Part shown: positions 1-5,815 of the stretch, piece by piece
Layout: each line of letters opens with the position of its first letter
How positions within the stretch are numbered: the first letter of the stretch is position 1
Source: Dehalococcoidia bacterium
GTDB lineage: Bacteria > Chloroflexota > Dehalococcoidia > GIF9 > UBA5629
Length of the DNA: 6,333 nucleotides
Direction of reading: 5' to 3'
NCBI GenBank assembly: GCA_007280145.1
Contig: QYPU01000038.1
Span: 1 to 6,333 of the forward strand
Notes under the pieces: generated by a model
What the model saw: the letters and a program-made list of their open reading frames with translations, nothing else
The model's database searches: none
Told to the model about the DNA's origin: nothing
Position numbers and translations under genes: made by a program

Positions 1-542
1 CTACGCTGCAGGGTACCAACATGGAAGCCACTCTTACTTTCAAAAACTGTACTGTACCAGCAGAGAATGTCATTGGAGAGGTTGGTAAGGGTTTTACGAC
101 AAGTATGATCAGGATAAATCACAGCCGTATTCGCTTGGCATCCTCATGTGTTGGTGTAGCAGAAAAATTATTAAAGCTGTCAACTGATTATGCCAAAGAA
201 CGAGTTCAGTCTGGCAAAGCCATTGCCGAACGAGATGTAATCCAGACAATGCTAGCTGATATGGCAACAGAGATCTATGCTGCCCGCTGTATGGTTTATG
301 ATGCTTCCTGGAAGGTAGACCAGGGTATGGAGGCACGCAAAGAGGCATCGATGGTAAAGCTATTTGCCAGCGAGATGGTAAATAGAGTAGCTGATAGAGC
401 TGTCCAGATTCACGGTGGAGCCGGACTTACGATAGGACATCCCGTGGAGACAATTTACCATCGAGTAAGAGCAGCGAGAATAGCTACTGGTACCTCCGAA
501 ATGCAAAGAGCTACTATTGCCAAAGCACTACTAAAAGACTAG
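1..542 (+). CDS. Acyl-CoA dehydrogenase, ACAD10/11-like, C-terminal part (5' end outside window)
   Basis: Flavoenzyme family that introduces the alpha,beta double bond into acyl-CoA esters, the first step of beta-oxidation. The frame is open from the left edge (first full codon at base 3), so the N-terminal helical domain and most of the beta domain are missing and the ATG at 21 is internal. The visible part starts with the end of the beta domain (F-x-N-C-x-VPAENVIGEVGKGF) and continues into the C-terminal four-helix domain: INHSRIRLASSCVGVAE, then a FAD-contact segment VQIHGGAGL, then RIATGTSEMQR near the C terminus. The RINHxRxRLASSCVGVAE stretch resembles ACAD10/11-type enzymes. Oddity: where classical enzymes have the catalytic Glu (IYEGT) and, as I recall, ACAD10/11 types have Asp, this protein has Thr (bases 486-488). 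The alternative helix-G Glu of isovaleryl/long-chain types is Ser here (bases 123-125). The family call is firm; substrate and activity are unknown. Confidence 0.95.
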   Translation, partial: TLQGTNMEATLTFKNCTVPAENVIGEVGKGFTTSMIRINHSRIRLASSCVGVAEKLLKLSTDYAKERVQSGKAIAERDVIQTMLADMATEIYAARCMVYDASWKVDQGMEARKEASMVKLFASEMVNRVADRAVQIHGGAGLTIGHPVETIYHRVRAARIATGTSEMQRATIAKALLKD

Positions 543-566
543 CTCTAGCTTTGCAATAATAATGGC

Positions 567-640
567 CATGCTACTAGAAGGGAGTGAAGGTAGCCGATGT
601 TACCTGGATGCCAGCCAGGCCATCGAGTTTGAGTAGCATG
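567..640 (+). other. Nested inverted-repeat structure in the spacer before the transporter gene
   Basis: Three nested stems can be drawn. The outer is a perfect 9-bp repeat, CATGCTACT (567-575) with AGTAGCATG (632-640). The middle is CGATG (595-599) with CATCG (621-625). The inner is CCTGG (603-607) with CCAGG (615-619), closing a 7-base loop. The left side of the outer stem carries a 19-base bulge (576-594) against 6 bases on the right. It lies 25 bases after the dehydrogenase stop and ends 70 bases before the transporter start. No T-run follows, so it is not a typical intrinsic terminator. It could be a structured leader, an operator or chance; no known riboswitch class was recognised. Confidence 0.35.
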
Positions 641-710
641 CTGAAGAAGAGGCATTTCAGGCATTGCTCAATTCTGTAACAACTAGGCTACGCCAATCCC
701 AAGAGACATC

Positions 711-1961
711 ATGGTAAAAGGAGTTTTCTACGGATGGTGGATAGTATTAGCTAGTTTTTTCATCGCCTTTTATGTCGCCGGTAATGTATTTTACGGCTTT
801 ACTGCCTTTTTCGAGCCAATAGTAGAGGAGTACGGTTGGAGCTATACACAAGTCTCAATAGCCAGCTCCCTTCGCGGCTTAGAGATGGGCATCCTAGCTC
901 CCCTAATAGGCTTCTTCGTCGACCGCTTTGGTTCAAGAAAGTTGGCAATCTTTGGAGTCATTACAACAGGCTTTGGATTAATCCTCCTCAGCCTAACCAA
1001 CTCACTTGTCATATTTTACAGCGCGTGTCTCCTCCTCGCCCTAGGAGCAGGCAGTTGTACTGGCCTGGTGTTGTACGCAGCAGTCGCAAACTGGTTTAGG
1101 AAGAAAGTCGGCAAGGCACTTGGGATTGTATCCTGCGGATTTGGTGCCAGCGGAGTGCTTATTCCACTTATAGTTTGGCTCATTGATATTTATGACTGGC
1201 AAACGGCGCTGGTTATTATCGGATTAGGAATGTGGGCTCTCGGAATCCCGTTGTCACTCATCATTCGCGATAAGCCGGAGCAATATGGCTATCTCCCTGA
1301 CGGAGAAGTAGTAGCTGAGCCAATCCCCAATCCTGAGACTCAGGAACCGGAGGTAGCGGTTAGCTTTCAGGAGATGCTCAAGGGCAAATCCCTCTGGCTC
1401 ATAAGCCTGGCAGAGGCAACACGGTTCATAATTCTTTCAGCGGTTGTCATCCATGTTATGCCTTACCTCAGCAGCATCGGTATATCAAGGACAAACGCTG
1501 CGCTTGTGGCAACAGCCATTCCCTTGCTCAGCCTCGTTGGTAGATTTGTCGCCGGGTGGCTTGGGGATATCTACAACAAAAAGTACCTCATGGTCGGAAC
1601 ATACTGCCTTATTGGAACGGGGATGTTAGCTTTCTCATATGCCCAGGCAGGATGGGCTATTCTCCTTTTTCTTGCCCTTTTCTCATCAGGAACTGGGGGA
1701 AACGCTACTCTAAGGGCAGCCATGGTTAGGGAATATTTCGGGGTAGCTTCCTTTGGCAAGGTGCTTGGGGTAATAATGGGGGCATCAGCAATCGGTGGGA
1801 TTATAGGGCCTGCCCTGGCTGGATGGGCATTTGATACCATGGGAAGCTATCATTTGATATGGCTCGCCTTCAGTGGGCTTGCCATCGTTTCAATAGCAAC
1901 AATACTTATGGTCAAGCCGGAAAAGGCTTTGACCCTAGAACCGAGGATTGGTAGGAACTAG
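711..1961 (+). CDS. Major facilitator superfamily transporter, OFA / monocarboxylate-porter-like
   Basis: Inner-membrane secondary transporter of 416 residues, the usual MFS length, with about 12 hydrophobic segments in two halves. It opens with YGWWIV, typical of oxalate/formate-antiporter-like and monocarboxylate-porter-like members. MFS motif A is clear after helix 2 (GFFVDRFGSRK, residues 67-77), and a weaker copy occurs in the second half (GWLGDIYNKK, around residues 282-291). The central cytoplasmic loop, about residues 186-227, begins RDKPEQYGYLPDGE, a phrase common in this subgroup. The ATG at 711 is used because an in-frame stop lies upstream at 684 and no other start intervenes. The Shine-Dalgarno match is weak (only AAGAGA at 701-706). 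Its position after an acyl-CoA dehydrogenase suggests uptake or exchange of a carboxylic acid. The exact substrate cannot be read from the sequence. Confidence 0.93.
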   Translation: MVKGVFYGWWIVLASFFIAFYVAGNVFYGFTAFFEPIVEEYGWSYTQVSIASSLRGLEMGILAPLIGFFVDRFGSRKLAIFGVITTGFGLILLSLTNSLVIFYSACLLLALGAGSCTGLVLYAAVANWFRKKVGKALGIVSCGFGASGVLIPLIVWLIDIYDWQTALVIIGLGMWALGIPLSLIIRDKPEQYGYLPDGEVVAEPIPNPETQEPEVAVSFQEMLKGKSLWLISLAEATRFIILSAVVIHVMPYLSSIGISRTNAALVATAIPLLSLVGRFVAGWLGDIYNKKYLMVGTYCLIGTGMLAFSYAQAGWAILLFLALFSSGTGGNATLRAAMVREYFGVASFGKVLGVIMGASAIGGIIGPALAGWAFDTMGSYHLIWLAFSGLAIVSIATILMVKPEKALTLEPRIGRN

Positions 1962-1974
1962 CCCCGCAAAAGCC

Positions 1975-2005
1975 GCTCAATAGCTCGCTCATAGCAATGT
2001 TGAGC
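1975..2005. terminator. Possible weak bidirectional terminator between convergent genes
   Basis: A 6-bp inverted repeat, GCTCAA (1975-1980) and TTGAGC (2000-2005), encloses 19 bases between the ends of the transporter and the cysteine-rich gene. On the minus strand it is followed by GGCTTTT, a short T-run. The stem is short and the loop long, so this is a tentative call based mostly on position between convergent stops. Confidence 0.22.
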
Positions 2006-2063
2006 CGTTGACTTCAAACTTTATACTGCCAACCAAAGAAGCCTGCTAGTATTTCATCATGCC

Positions 2064-2573
2064 CTATTGGGTTAAGCTGGGTTTTTCTCTTCTCATTATT
2101 ATTTCGCCAGCAATTCGAGCCGCTTTCCCAGGAGGAACACGGCATTTCTTCGAGGCGCCAGCTTTTTGGAACTCCTCAGCCTCCGCCGGGTCTGCCAGAG
2201 CAAAGCTTCTGCCAAACAGCAGCTTTTGGATATCACGACACATCAGGCTGCCAAACTCGTTTTCAAACTCCCGGCAAAATTTTCTAGCTGGTCTGATTGC
2301 CCGTATAAGCCCTTCCCAATCATCTAACTTATCGCGACCATAGGCTAACCCGATAGCCATAAGGCCACCGATTACGGCCCCACAGGTCTCCCCTCTCAGA
2401 GCAATGCCAGGCATGGCGGTAGCTGCTTTCAAGGTCGAGGCATCACCAAGGTGAAATTGTTCCTGAAGAGCCAAGAGACTGCTCTGAGCGCAGTTGCCAG
2501 ACATCTCTACATAATCTCCAGCTTTTTGCTCAAGCTGATTCAGGATGTCTTCCTCTGAGGCTTTAGCCTGCAT
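2064..2573 (-). CDS. C_GCAxxG_C_C family putative redox protein
   Basis: Protein of 169 residues resembling the C_GCAxxG_C_C family, small soluble proteins proposed to be redox-active or metal/cofactor-binding; no enzymatic function is established for the family as far as I know. The hallmarks are an N-terminal NCAQSSL (Cys28), a central GETCGAVIGGLMAIGLAYGR (Cys64) and further cysteines at 100 (KFC), 112 (LMC) and 144 (KKC). The GCA of the family name appears here as NCA, and the extra Cys that often precedes it is absent. No signal peptide or membrane span is apparent; the hydrophobic glycine-rich stretch after Cys64 is normal for the family. The start is ATG at 2573 with AGAGGG (2582-2587) 8 bases upstream. 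The gene converges on the transporter. It appears monocistronic, and an AT-rich region with a 9-bp direct repeat lies just upstream. Confidence 0.9.
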   Translation of the reverse strand: MQAKASEEDILNQLEQKAGDYVEMSGNCAQSSLLALQEQFHLGDASTLKAATAMPGIALRGETCGAVIGGLMAIGLAYGRDKLDDWEGLIRAIRPARKFCREFENEFGSLMCRDIQKLLFGRSFALADPAEAEEFQKAGASKKCRVPPGKAARIAGEIIMRREKPSLTQ

Positions 2574-2596
2574 TTCCAGTACCCTCTACATTAAAT

Positions 2597-2618
2597 TTGG
2601 ATATGTTTATTGGATATG
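2597..2618. repeat. 9-bp direct repeat upstream of the cysteine-rich gene, candidate operator
   Basis: TTGGATATG occurs perfectly at 2597-2605 and again at 2610-2618, a period of 13 bp. Read toward the gene on the minus strand it is CATATCCAA twice. It lies 24-45 bases upstream of the ATG at 2573 and just beyond the ribosome-binding site, where a repressor site or a transcript leader would be. The function is inferred from position only. Confidence 0.35.
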
Positions 2619-2828
2619 CTTATATAAAATTGCCTAGGTTTGGCATAGAATATAACAGAAAGGCGGACCTTTTTAAATTTAAATCTGTTACAGCATTAGT
2701 ACTAATTACAGGAGAATATTATGGATTTCAGATAGCTTCACCCATATATTTAAGAATGAGAGGAGTAACATCAACCTTGCCTTTTTGTTTGTGTTTCACA
2801 TTAGTATACCTACCAATTTAACACAATC

Positions 2829-2862
2829 TAGTATAGCACAGTATAGTATAGTATGATATAGC
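2829..2862. repeat. Short AGTAT tandem repeat cluster
   Basis: Three perfect head-to-tail AGTAT units run from 2840 to 2854. A further AGTAT at 2830-2834 precedes them and a variant GATAT follows at 2855-2859. The edges are similar (GTATAGCA on the left, ATATAGCA on the right), so the array may have grown by slippage. It contains several -10-like TATAGT/TAGTAT hexamers. It lies about 190 bases upstream of the winged-helix gene. Confidence 0.6.
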
Positions 2863-3031
2863 AAAATATAACTGTCGATCTCGTTCAGATAGACTAGTGA
2901 CACAATCGTACAAAACGTTGTAAGATCAGAGGCTAACAAGGCTGCTCGTGTGGGAAGTATACCAATGGAACCACTCAACGCCCAAAAGCCTAATAGCAAG
3001 GCTGGCTAGCTTACATTCAGTCTTACTCGGC

Positions 3032-3040
3032 AAGGGGGGA
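3032..3040 (+). promoter_or_regulatory. Ribosome-binding site of the small winged-helix gene
   Basis: AAGGGGGGA lies 5 bases before the ATG at 3046. It is a strong purine-rich site and the main non-protein evidence that this short frame is or was a real gene. Confidence 0.6.
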
Positions 3041-3045
3041 ACTAT

Positions 3046-3279
3046 ATGGAGTATTATGTGTTAACTCAATCAGGTAGGGAAGCGATACCAGTACTCCAGA
3101 AGACAGAGAGGAATGACGAGGCGAATATACTTGAGCACCTAGGTAAAGCCGATGGTGCAACAGTGGAACAAGTAGCTGATGAAATGCATCTGGACAAGAA
3201 GACAGCATATGACAAGCTAAGGTCGTTGAGCGCCAACAGATGGGTCTGGCAAAAGATGACAAAACTTACACCATTCTAG
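3046..3279 (+). CDS. Small winged-helix DNA-binding protein, probably frameshifted near its 3' end
   Basis: Seventy-seven codons as read. The N-terminal YYVLTQSGREAI resembles the YxLTxxGR opening of small winged-helix regulators. It is followed by a helix (NDEANILEHLGKAD, about residues 23-36) and a good helix-turn-helix (TVEQVADEMHLDKKTAYDKLRSL, about 39-61) in which the second helix would be the recognition helix. After Arg65 the frame gives WVWQKMTKLTPF, unlike a wing. In the next frame (codons from 3243) the sequence reads GLAKDDKTYTI, which fits the expected beta-hairpin wing very well. One lost base near the G-run at 3242-3244 would explain the switch. Beyond 3275 neither frame looks coding, so the gene may also have lost its natural end. 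It is monocistronic and converges on the 3-hydroxyacyl-CoA dehydrogenase. A role as a regulator of the neighbouring acyl-CoA genes is conceivable but unproven. Confidence 0.58.
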   Translation: MEYYVLTQSGREAIPVLQKTERNDEANILEHLGKADGATVEQVADEMHLDKKTAYDKLRSLSANRWVWQKMTKLTPF

Positions 3280-3444
3280 TTCAACAAGAATCTCACCTTA
3301 TCTGCCCCATCCCCAAAGTGACTACCACTGGCATCATTAGGCCTTTCTACAAAGTTCGTGTTAACAACCTCGTTCTCTTAACAGCCTTCCTATTCCGTCT
3401 ATTTAATATACTATTACCTACTTTTCTGCCTCTTGCGCCTAGCC

Positions 3445-4593
3445 TCAAACTTTCCCCTTCTTTAATGTTTCAGTTGGTTTGAATACATCCGTGTCGAACT
3501 TCTTAGCGAGCCCTTCGCATTTCTCTGCTAGCTTATCATAGCCTATTCCCTTAGCAAGCTGGAATGGGCCAAACGCGCTGCCGCCTCCATTAACCATCGC
3601 TTTGTCAATATCATCCGGGCTTTTCGCTACCCCTTCCTCAAGCAGTTTCGTTGCTTCGTTCACCTGTATAGCAATCAAATCATTTATATCAAAGTCTTCC
3701 TTAGCCTTGGCTAAGTCTATAGCAGGTCTTCCCTTAGACCAATCGAAGATTCCTTTTCCTGTCTTCTTTCCCAGGGTACCTGCATCAACCTTTTCCTTGA
3801 GCCATTTAGTCGGTTTATAGTCTGGGGAGACCGTCTCAGCAAAGTATAGACAGCTATGATAAGCAACATCCAATCCTACATAATCCATCAGCTCGTATGG
3901 CCCCATAGGCATGCCCATTTGCCTCATCTTGGCATCGATTTCCTCAGGGGTGGCAATTCCTCTGTCCAATATAGCGCCGAAGAAAATTGAAGTAGGCGCT
4001 TGAACCCTGTTGTAGATGAACCCTGGAGAGTCTTTCTCAACCATGACTGGAGCCTTGTTCATTTTTGCTGCTACGTCATAGGCTACCTGCATAGTCTCGT
4101 CGCTTGTCTTGTCTCCCCTTATAATCTCAACGAGCTTCATCAGAACAGCCGGGTTAAAGAAGTGCATCCCAACAACTTTTTCTGGCCGCTTGGTGATTGA
4201 TGCTATACCCGTAATGCTCATATTGGAGGTATTTGTTGCAAGCACAGCATGCTCCGGCGCTAGCTTATCCAGCTCTTGGAACACTGCTTTCTTGATATCC
4301 ATGACTTCAGGAGCTGCTTCAATGACAAAATCCGCATCTTTAACCGCCTCACCTACATCAACAAAGATTTCAATGTTGCCCAACATTGCCTTCTTATTCT
4401 CTTCGGAGATTTTTTGCTTCTCCACAAGCTTTGCCATGCTCTCTTCAATTCTCTGAAGCCCTTTATCAACGAATCTCTGCTCAATGTCTCTCATTGCCAC
4501 CTTATAGCCGTTGAGGAGTGCCACTTCGGCAATTCCGTGCCCCATATCACCTGCACCCATCACCACTATTTTCTTGACATCTTCTGCTTTCAT
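3445..4593 (-). CDS. 3-hydroxyacyl-CoA dehydrogenase with two C-terminal 3HCDH domains
   Basis: Oxidises 3-hydroxyacyl-CoA to 3-ketoacyl-CoA with NAD, the third step of beta-oxidation, in the cytoplasm. The 382-residue protein has an N-terminal Rossmann fold with GAGDMG (residues 13-18) and Asp36 at the end of the second strand, favouring NAD. Catalytic features are present: Ser123 in TNTSN, His144 in GMHFFNP, Glu156 in KLVEII and Asn195 in PGFIYNRV. The first C-terminal domain spans about 191-290, and a second copy about 302-364 (it includes FGPFQLAKGIG). This resembles the dehydrogenase half of fused dehydrogenase-hydratase enzymes, but here the hydratase is a separate upstream gene. The start is ATG at 4593 because AAAGGAGG lies 7 bases upstream. 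An in-frame codon at 4656 would overlap the hydratase and adds 21 lysine/asparagine-rich residues unlike the family. It is the second gene of the operon, 37 bases after the hydratase stop. Confidence 0.97.
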   Translation of the reverse strand: MKAEDVKKIVVMGAGDMGHGIAEVALLNGYKVAMRDIEQRFVDKGLQRIEESMAKLVEKQKISEENKKAMLGNIEIFVDVGEAVKDADFVIEAAPEVMDIKKAVFQELDKLAPEHAVLATNTSNMSITGIASITKRPEKVVGMHFFNPAVLMKLVEIIRGDKTSDETMQVAYDVAAKMNKAPVMVEKDSPGFIYNRVQAPTSIFFGAILDRGIATPEEIDAKMRQMGMPMGPYELMDYVGLDVAYHSCLYFAETVSPDYKPTKWLKEKVDAGTLGKKTGKGIFDWSKGRPAIDLAKAKEDFDINDLIAIQVNEATKLLEEGVAKSPDDIDKAMVNGGGSAFGPFQLAKGIGYDKLAEKCEGLAKKFDTDVFKPTETLKKGKV

Positions 4594-4600
4594 ATCAGAA

Positions 4601-4608
4601 CCTCCTTT
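4601..4608 (-). promoter_or_regulatory. Ribosome-binding site deciding the start of the 3-hydroxyacyl-CoA dehydrogenase
   Basis: On the minus strand this reads AAAGGAGG, 7 bases before the ATG at 4593. It is a near-perfect Shine-Dalgarno match at ideal spacing. It lies in the 37-base gap after the hydratase stop and rules against the longer upstream start. Confidence 0.85.
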
Positions 4609-4630
4609 TTTATTTTTGTTATTAAGAACG

Positions 4631-5407
4631 CTACTCCCCTTTAAAATCTGGCTCACGTTTCTGGATAAATGCCATCATCCCCTCCATGGCATCCTTGCTT
4701 TTTTGCACCTGCCGAGAACCTTCCAGCTCGATTTTCAATCCCTCATCCAGGGTCGTTTCAAGCCCACGAGCCACCGCATCCAGAATTATCTTCACTGCAA
4801 CCGGCGCTTTTTTAGCTAATGTTTTGGCAAGCTCCTTAGCATCCTGCATCACCTCTCCTGGCTGAGACACCTTTGTAATAAGTCCAATATTTAAAGCTTC
4901 TGGAGCTCTTATTCTCGTTCCGAGGATGAGCATTTCAAGCGCCTTGGTTTTCCCCACTAATCTAGGCAACCTCTGAGTCCCCCCCCAACCGGGAATGATG
5001 CCCAGGTCAATTTCAGGCTGACCAATTACTACTTTCTCTACATCTGCCATTATCCTGAAATGGCAAGCCATCGACAGTTCACAACCACCACCGAGAGCAA
5101 AGCCTTGGATTGCTGCTACTACAGGCTTGGGATACCTCTCAATTCTACTAAATACCTCATGGCCTTTAGGCCCAATCTTTTCCGCCTCTGGCGTACCAGC
5201 AACCTTCACATCAAAGCCCGCCGAGAACCCCTTTTCGCCAGCACCAGTGATGATTAAGGCTCTTATTGCCTTGTCCTGTTCCAGTTCAGTCAAGGCTTTG
5301 TCGAGTTCATCTAGAACAGCATAATTTATTGGATTAGCTGGCGGCCGGTTCAGAGTGATTATCCCGATATTTTCTTCTCGCTCAACAATCAAATTTTCAT
5401 AAGCCAT
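4631..5407 (-). CDS. Enoyl-CoA hydratase (crotonase family)
   Basis: Adds water to trans-2-enoyl-CoA to form 3-hydroxyacyl-CoA, the second step of beta-oxidation, in the cytoplasm. The 258 residues match the usual crotonase length. The oxyanion-hole segments are visible as GFSAGFD (residues 60-66) and GFALGGGCEL (102-111). Both glutamates used by true hydratases are present: Glu110 in GGGCEL and Glu132 in IGQPEI, followed by the family pattern GIIPGWGGTQR. The spacing between the two glutamates is 22 residues against 20 in rat crotonase, so the intervening loop is slightly longer. The ATG at 5407 is chosen over an in-frame TTG at 5425 because the ribosome-binding site (5411-5420) lies between them. 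It is the first gene of a two-gene operon with the 3-hydroxyacyl-CoA dehydrogenase, so its product would feed directly into the next enzyme. Chain-length or aromatic substrate preference cannot be read. Confidence 0.97.
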   Translation of the reverse strand: MAYENLIVEREENIGIITLNRPPANPINYAVLDELDKALTELEQDKAIRALIITGAGEKGFSAGFDVKVAGTPEAEKIGPKGHEVFSRIERYPKPVVAAIQGFALGGGCELSMACHFRIMADVEKVVIGQPEIDLGIIPGWGGTQRLPRLVGKTKALEMLILGTRIRAPEALNIGLITKVSQPGEVMQDAKELAKTLAKKAPVAVKIILDAVARGLETTLDEGLKIELEGSRQVQKSKDAMEGMMAFIQKREPDFKGE

Positions 5408-5410
5408 GGC

Positions 5411-5420
5411 CCTCTCCTTT
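5411..5420 (-). promoter_or_regulatory. Ribosome-binding site deciding the start of the enoyl-CoA hydratase
   Basis: On the minus strand this reads AAAGGAGAGG, with AAGGAG 6 bases before the ATG at 5407. The alternative TTG at 5425 lies upstream of this site and would translate through it. Confidence 0.85.
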
Positions 5421-5529
5421 CTCAAAACTTTTTCGTCTGGTCATGATTTCTTTAATAAAACTATCGCTACATCGCCTCCTTTCACTGGCTTTGTTACCGC
5501 TGCTAACAGGAATTAAATCCCACGCTTCC

Positions 5530-5600
5530 ACGCTCAGCAGAATTCAAATCTACGACCAACCTCATACACGCCATCTGCCCTGCCGTTGAGCTACGAGGCC
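5530..5600 (-). pseudogene. Degenerate tRNA-like sequence (probable tRNA remnant)
   Basis: Read on the minus strand from 5600, the sequence begins like a tRNA: a 7-base acceptor side GGCCTCG, then TA, then a well-formed D arm GCTC-AACGGCA-GGGC (5577-5591). Further on there is a T arm GTAGA-TTTGAAT-TCTGC (5537-5553), with all five pairs possible if one G-U is allowed, preceded by a TGGTC variable loop. The spacing of the elements fits a 71-base cloverleaf. However, the anticodon arm (GATGG and GAGGT around CGTGTAT) does not pair. Position 33 is not T, the T loop has TTTGAAT instead of TTCGAAT, and only about four acceptor pairs form. It therefore looks like a decayed tRNA gene; identity is unsafe, although the general look recalls tRNA-Thr with TGT at the anticodon position. 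Confidence 0.45.
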
Positions 5601-5809
5601 AAGGAATATCAAATACGACCTGCTCTTGCCGCAGCCTGCTCGGAGAAAATTATCACGAAGCAGCATCTCTACAGCTTTATGAAAGTAATCTATTTCCACC
5701 CTTGTCCCACATGCAGCAATAGTATACCAAAGAATTATGAGAGTGTGAAGCAGGAGTGGATTCACAACTCAGCAATATCATCTAGTGGTATTCAGCCAGG
5801 ATAGTCGAG

Positions 5810-5815
5810 TATAAT
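5810..5815 (+). promoter_or_regulatory. Candidate -10 box upstream of the receiver-domain gene
   Basis: A perfect TATAAT lies 62 bases before the ATG at 5878, in the right direction. No good TTGACA-like -35 is present at 16-18 bases upstream and there is no extended TG motif, so the promoter call rests on the -10 alone. Confidence 0.35.

Larger units (their letters stand above)
2588..3031. other. AT-rich intergenic island without a supported gene
   Basis: About 440 bases between the cysteine-rich gene (-) and the small winged-helix gene (+), clearly AT-rich in its left part (about 30% GC by hand count over 2581-2700). It holds the 9-bp direct repeat at 2597-2618, the interrupted palindrome TGCC-N7-GGCA at 2631-2645, a 7-bp inverted repeat TAACAGA/TCTGTTA (2653-2659 and 2684-2690) around a 12-bp palindrome TTTAAATTTAAA (2672-2683), and an AGTAT tandem repeat at 2830-2854. 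Short open frames on both strands lack ribosome-binding sites and recognisable protein features. The divergent flanking genes make it the likely promoter region for both. No -35/-10 pair stands out. Confidence 0.6.

Noticed and set aside
2597..2821. 74-codon open frame on the plus strand in the AT-rich island
   Set aside because: No ribosome-binding site, overlaps the repeat-rich promoter region, low-complexity composition and no recognisable domain.
2796..2999. 67-codon open frame on the minus strand
   Set aside because: Its C-terminal part is the translated AGTAT repeat region; no ribosome-binding site or family resemblance.
2889..3010. Plus-strand frame of about 38 codons reading NKAARVGSIPMEPLNAQKP just before the winged-helix gene
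   Set aside because: It looks faintly protein-like, but it has no start codon at its 5' end, is bounded by stops and is too short to call.
3359..3383. TGTTAA/TTAACA hairpin as terminator of the dehydrogenase operon
   Set aside because: The stem is AT-rich, only 6 bp with a 13-base loop, and there is no T-run in the right direction.
3280..3444. Continuation of the shifted winged-helix frame as an open frame to 3482
   Set aside because: After TYTI the residues no longer resemble a winged-helix protein, and the frame runs into the convergent dehydrogenase gene.
4594..4656. Longer start for the 3-hydroxyacyl-CoA dehydrogenase
   Set aside because: It would overlap the hydratase and translate through a near-perfect ribosome-binding site; the family normally starts just before the GxGxxG strand.
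5474..5483. Second AAAGGAGG on the minus strand upstream of the hydratase
   Set aside because: The only nearby ATG is 2 bases away and is followed at once by TAG; no other start is placed to use it.
5562..5804. Overlapping short open frames on both strands in the divergent intergenic region
   Set aside because: No ribosome-binding sites or families; the minus-strand one ends by translating the tRNA-like sequence (VAQRQG).
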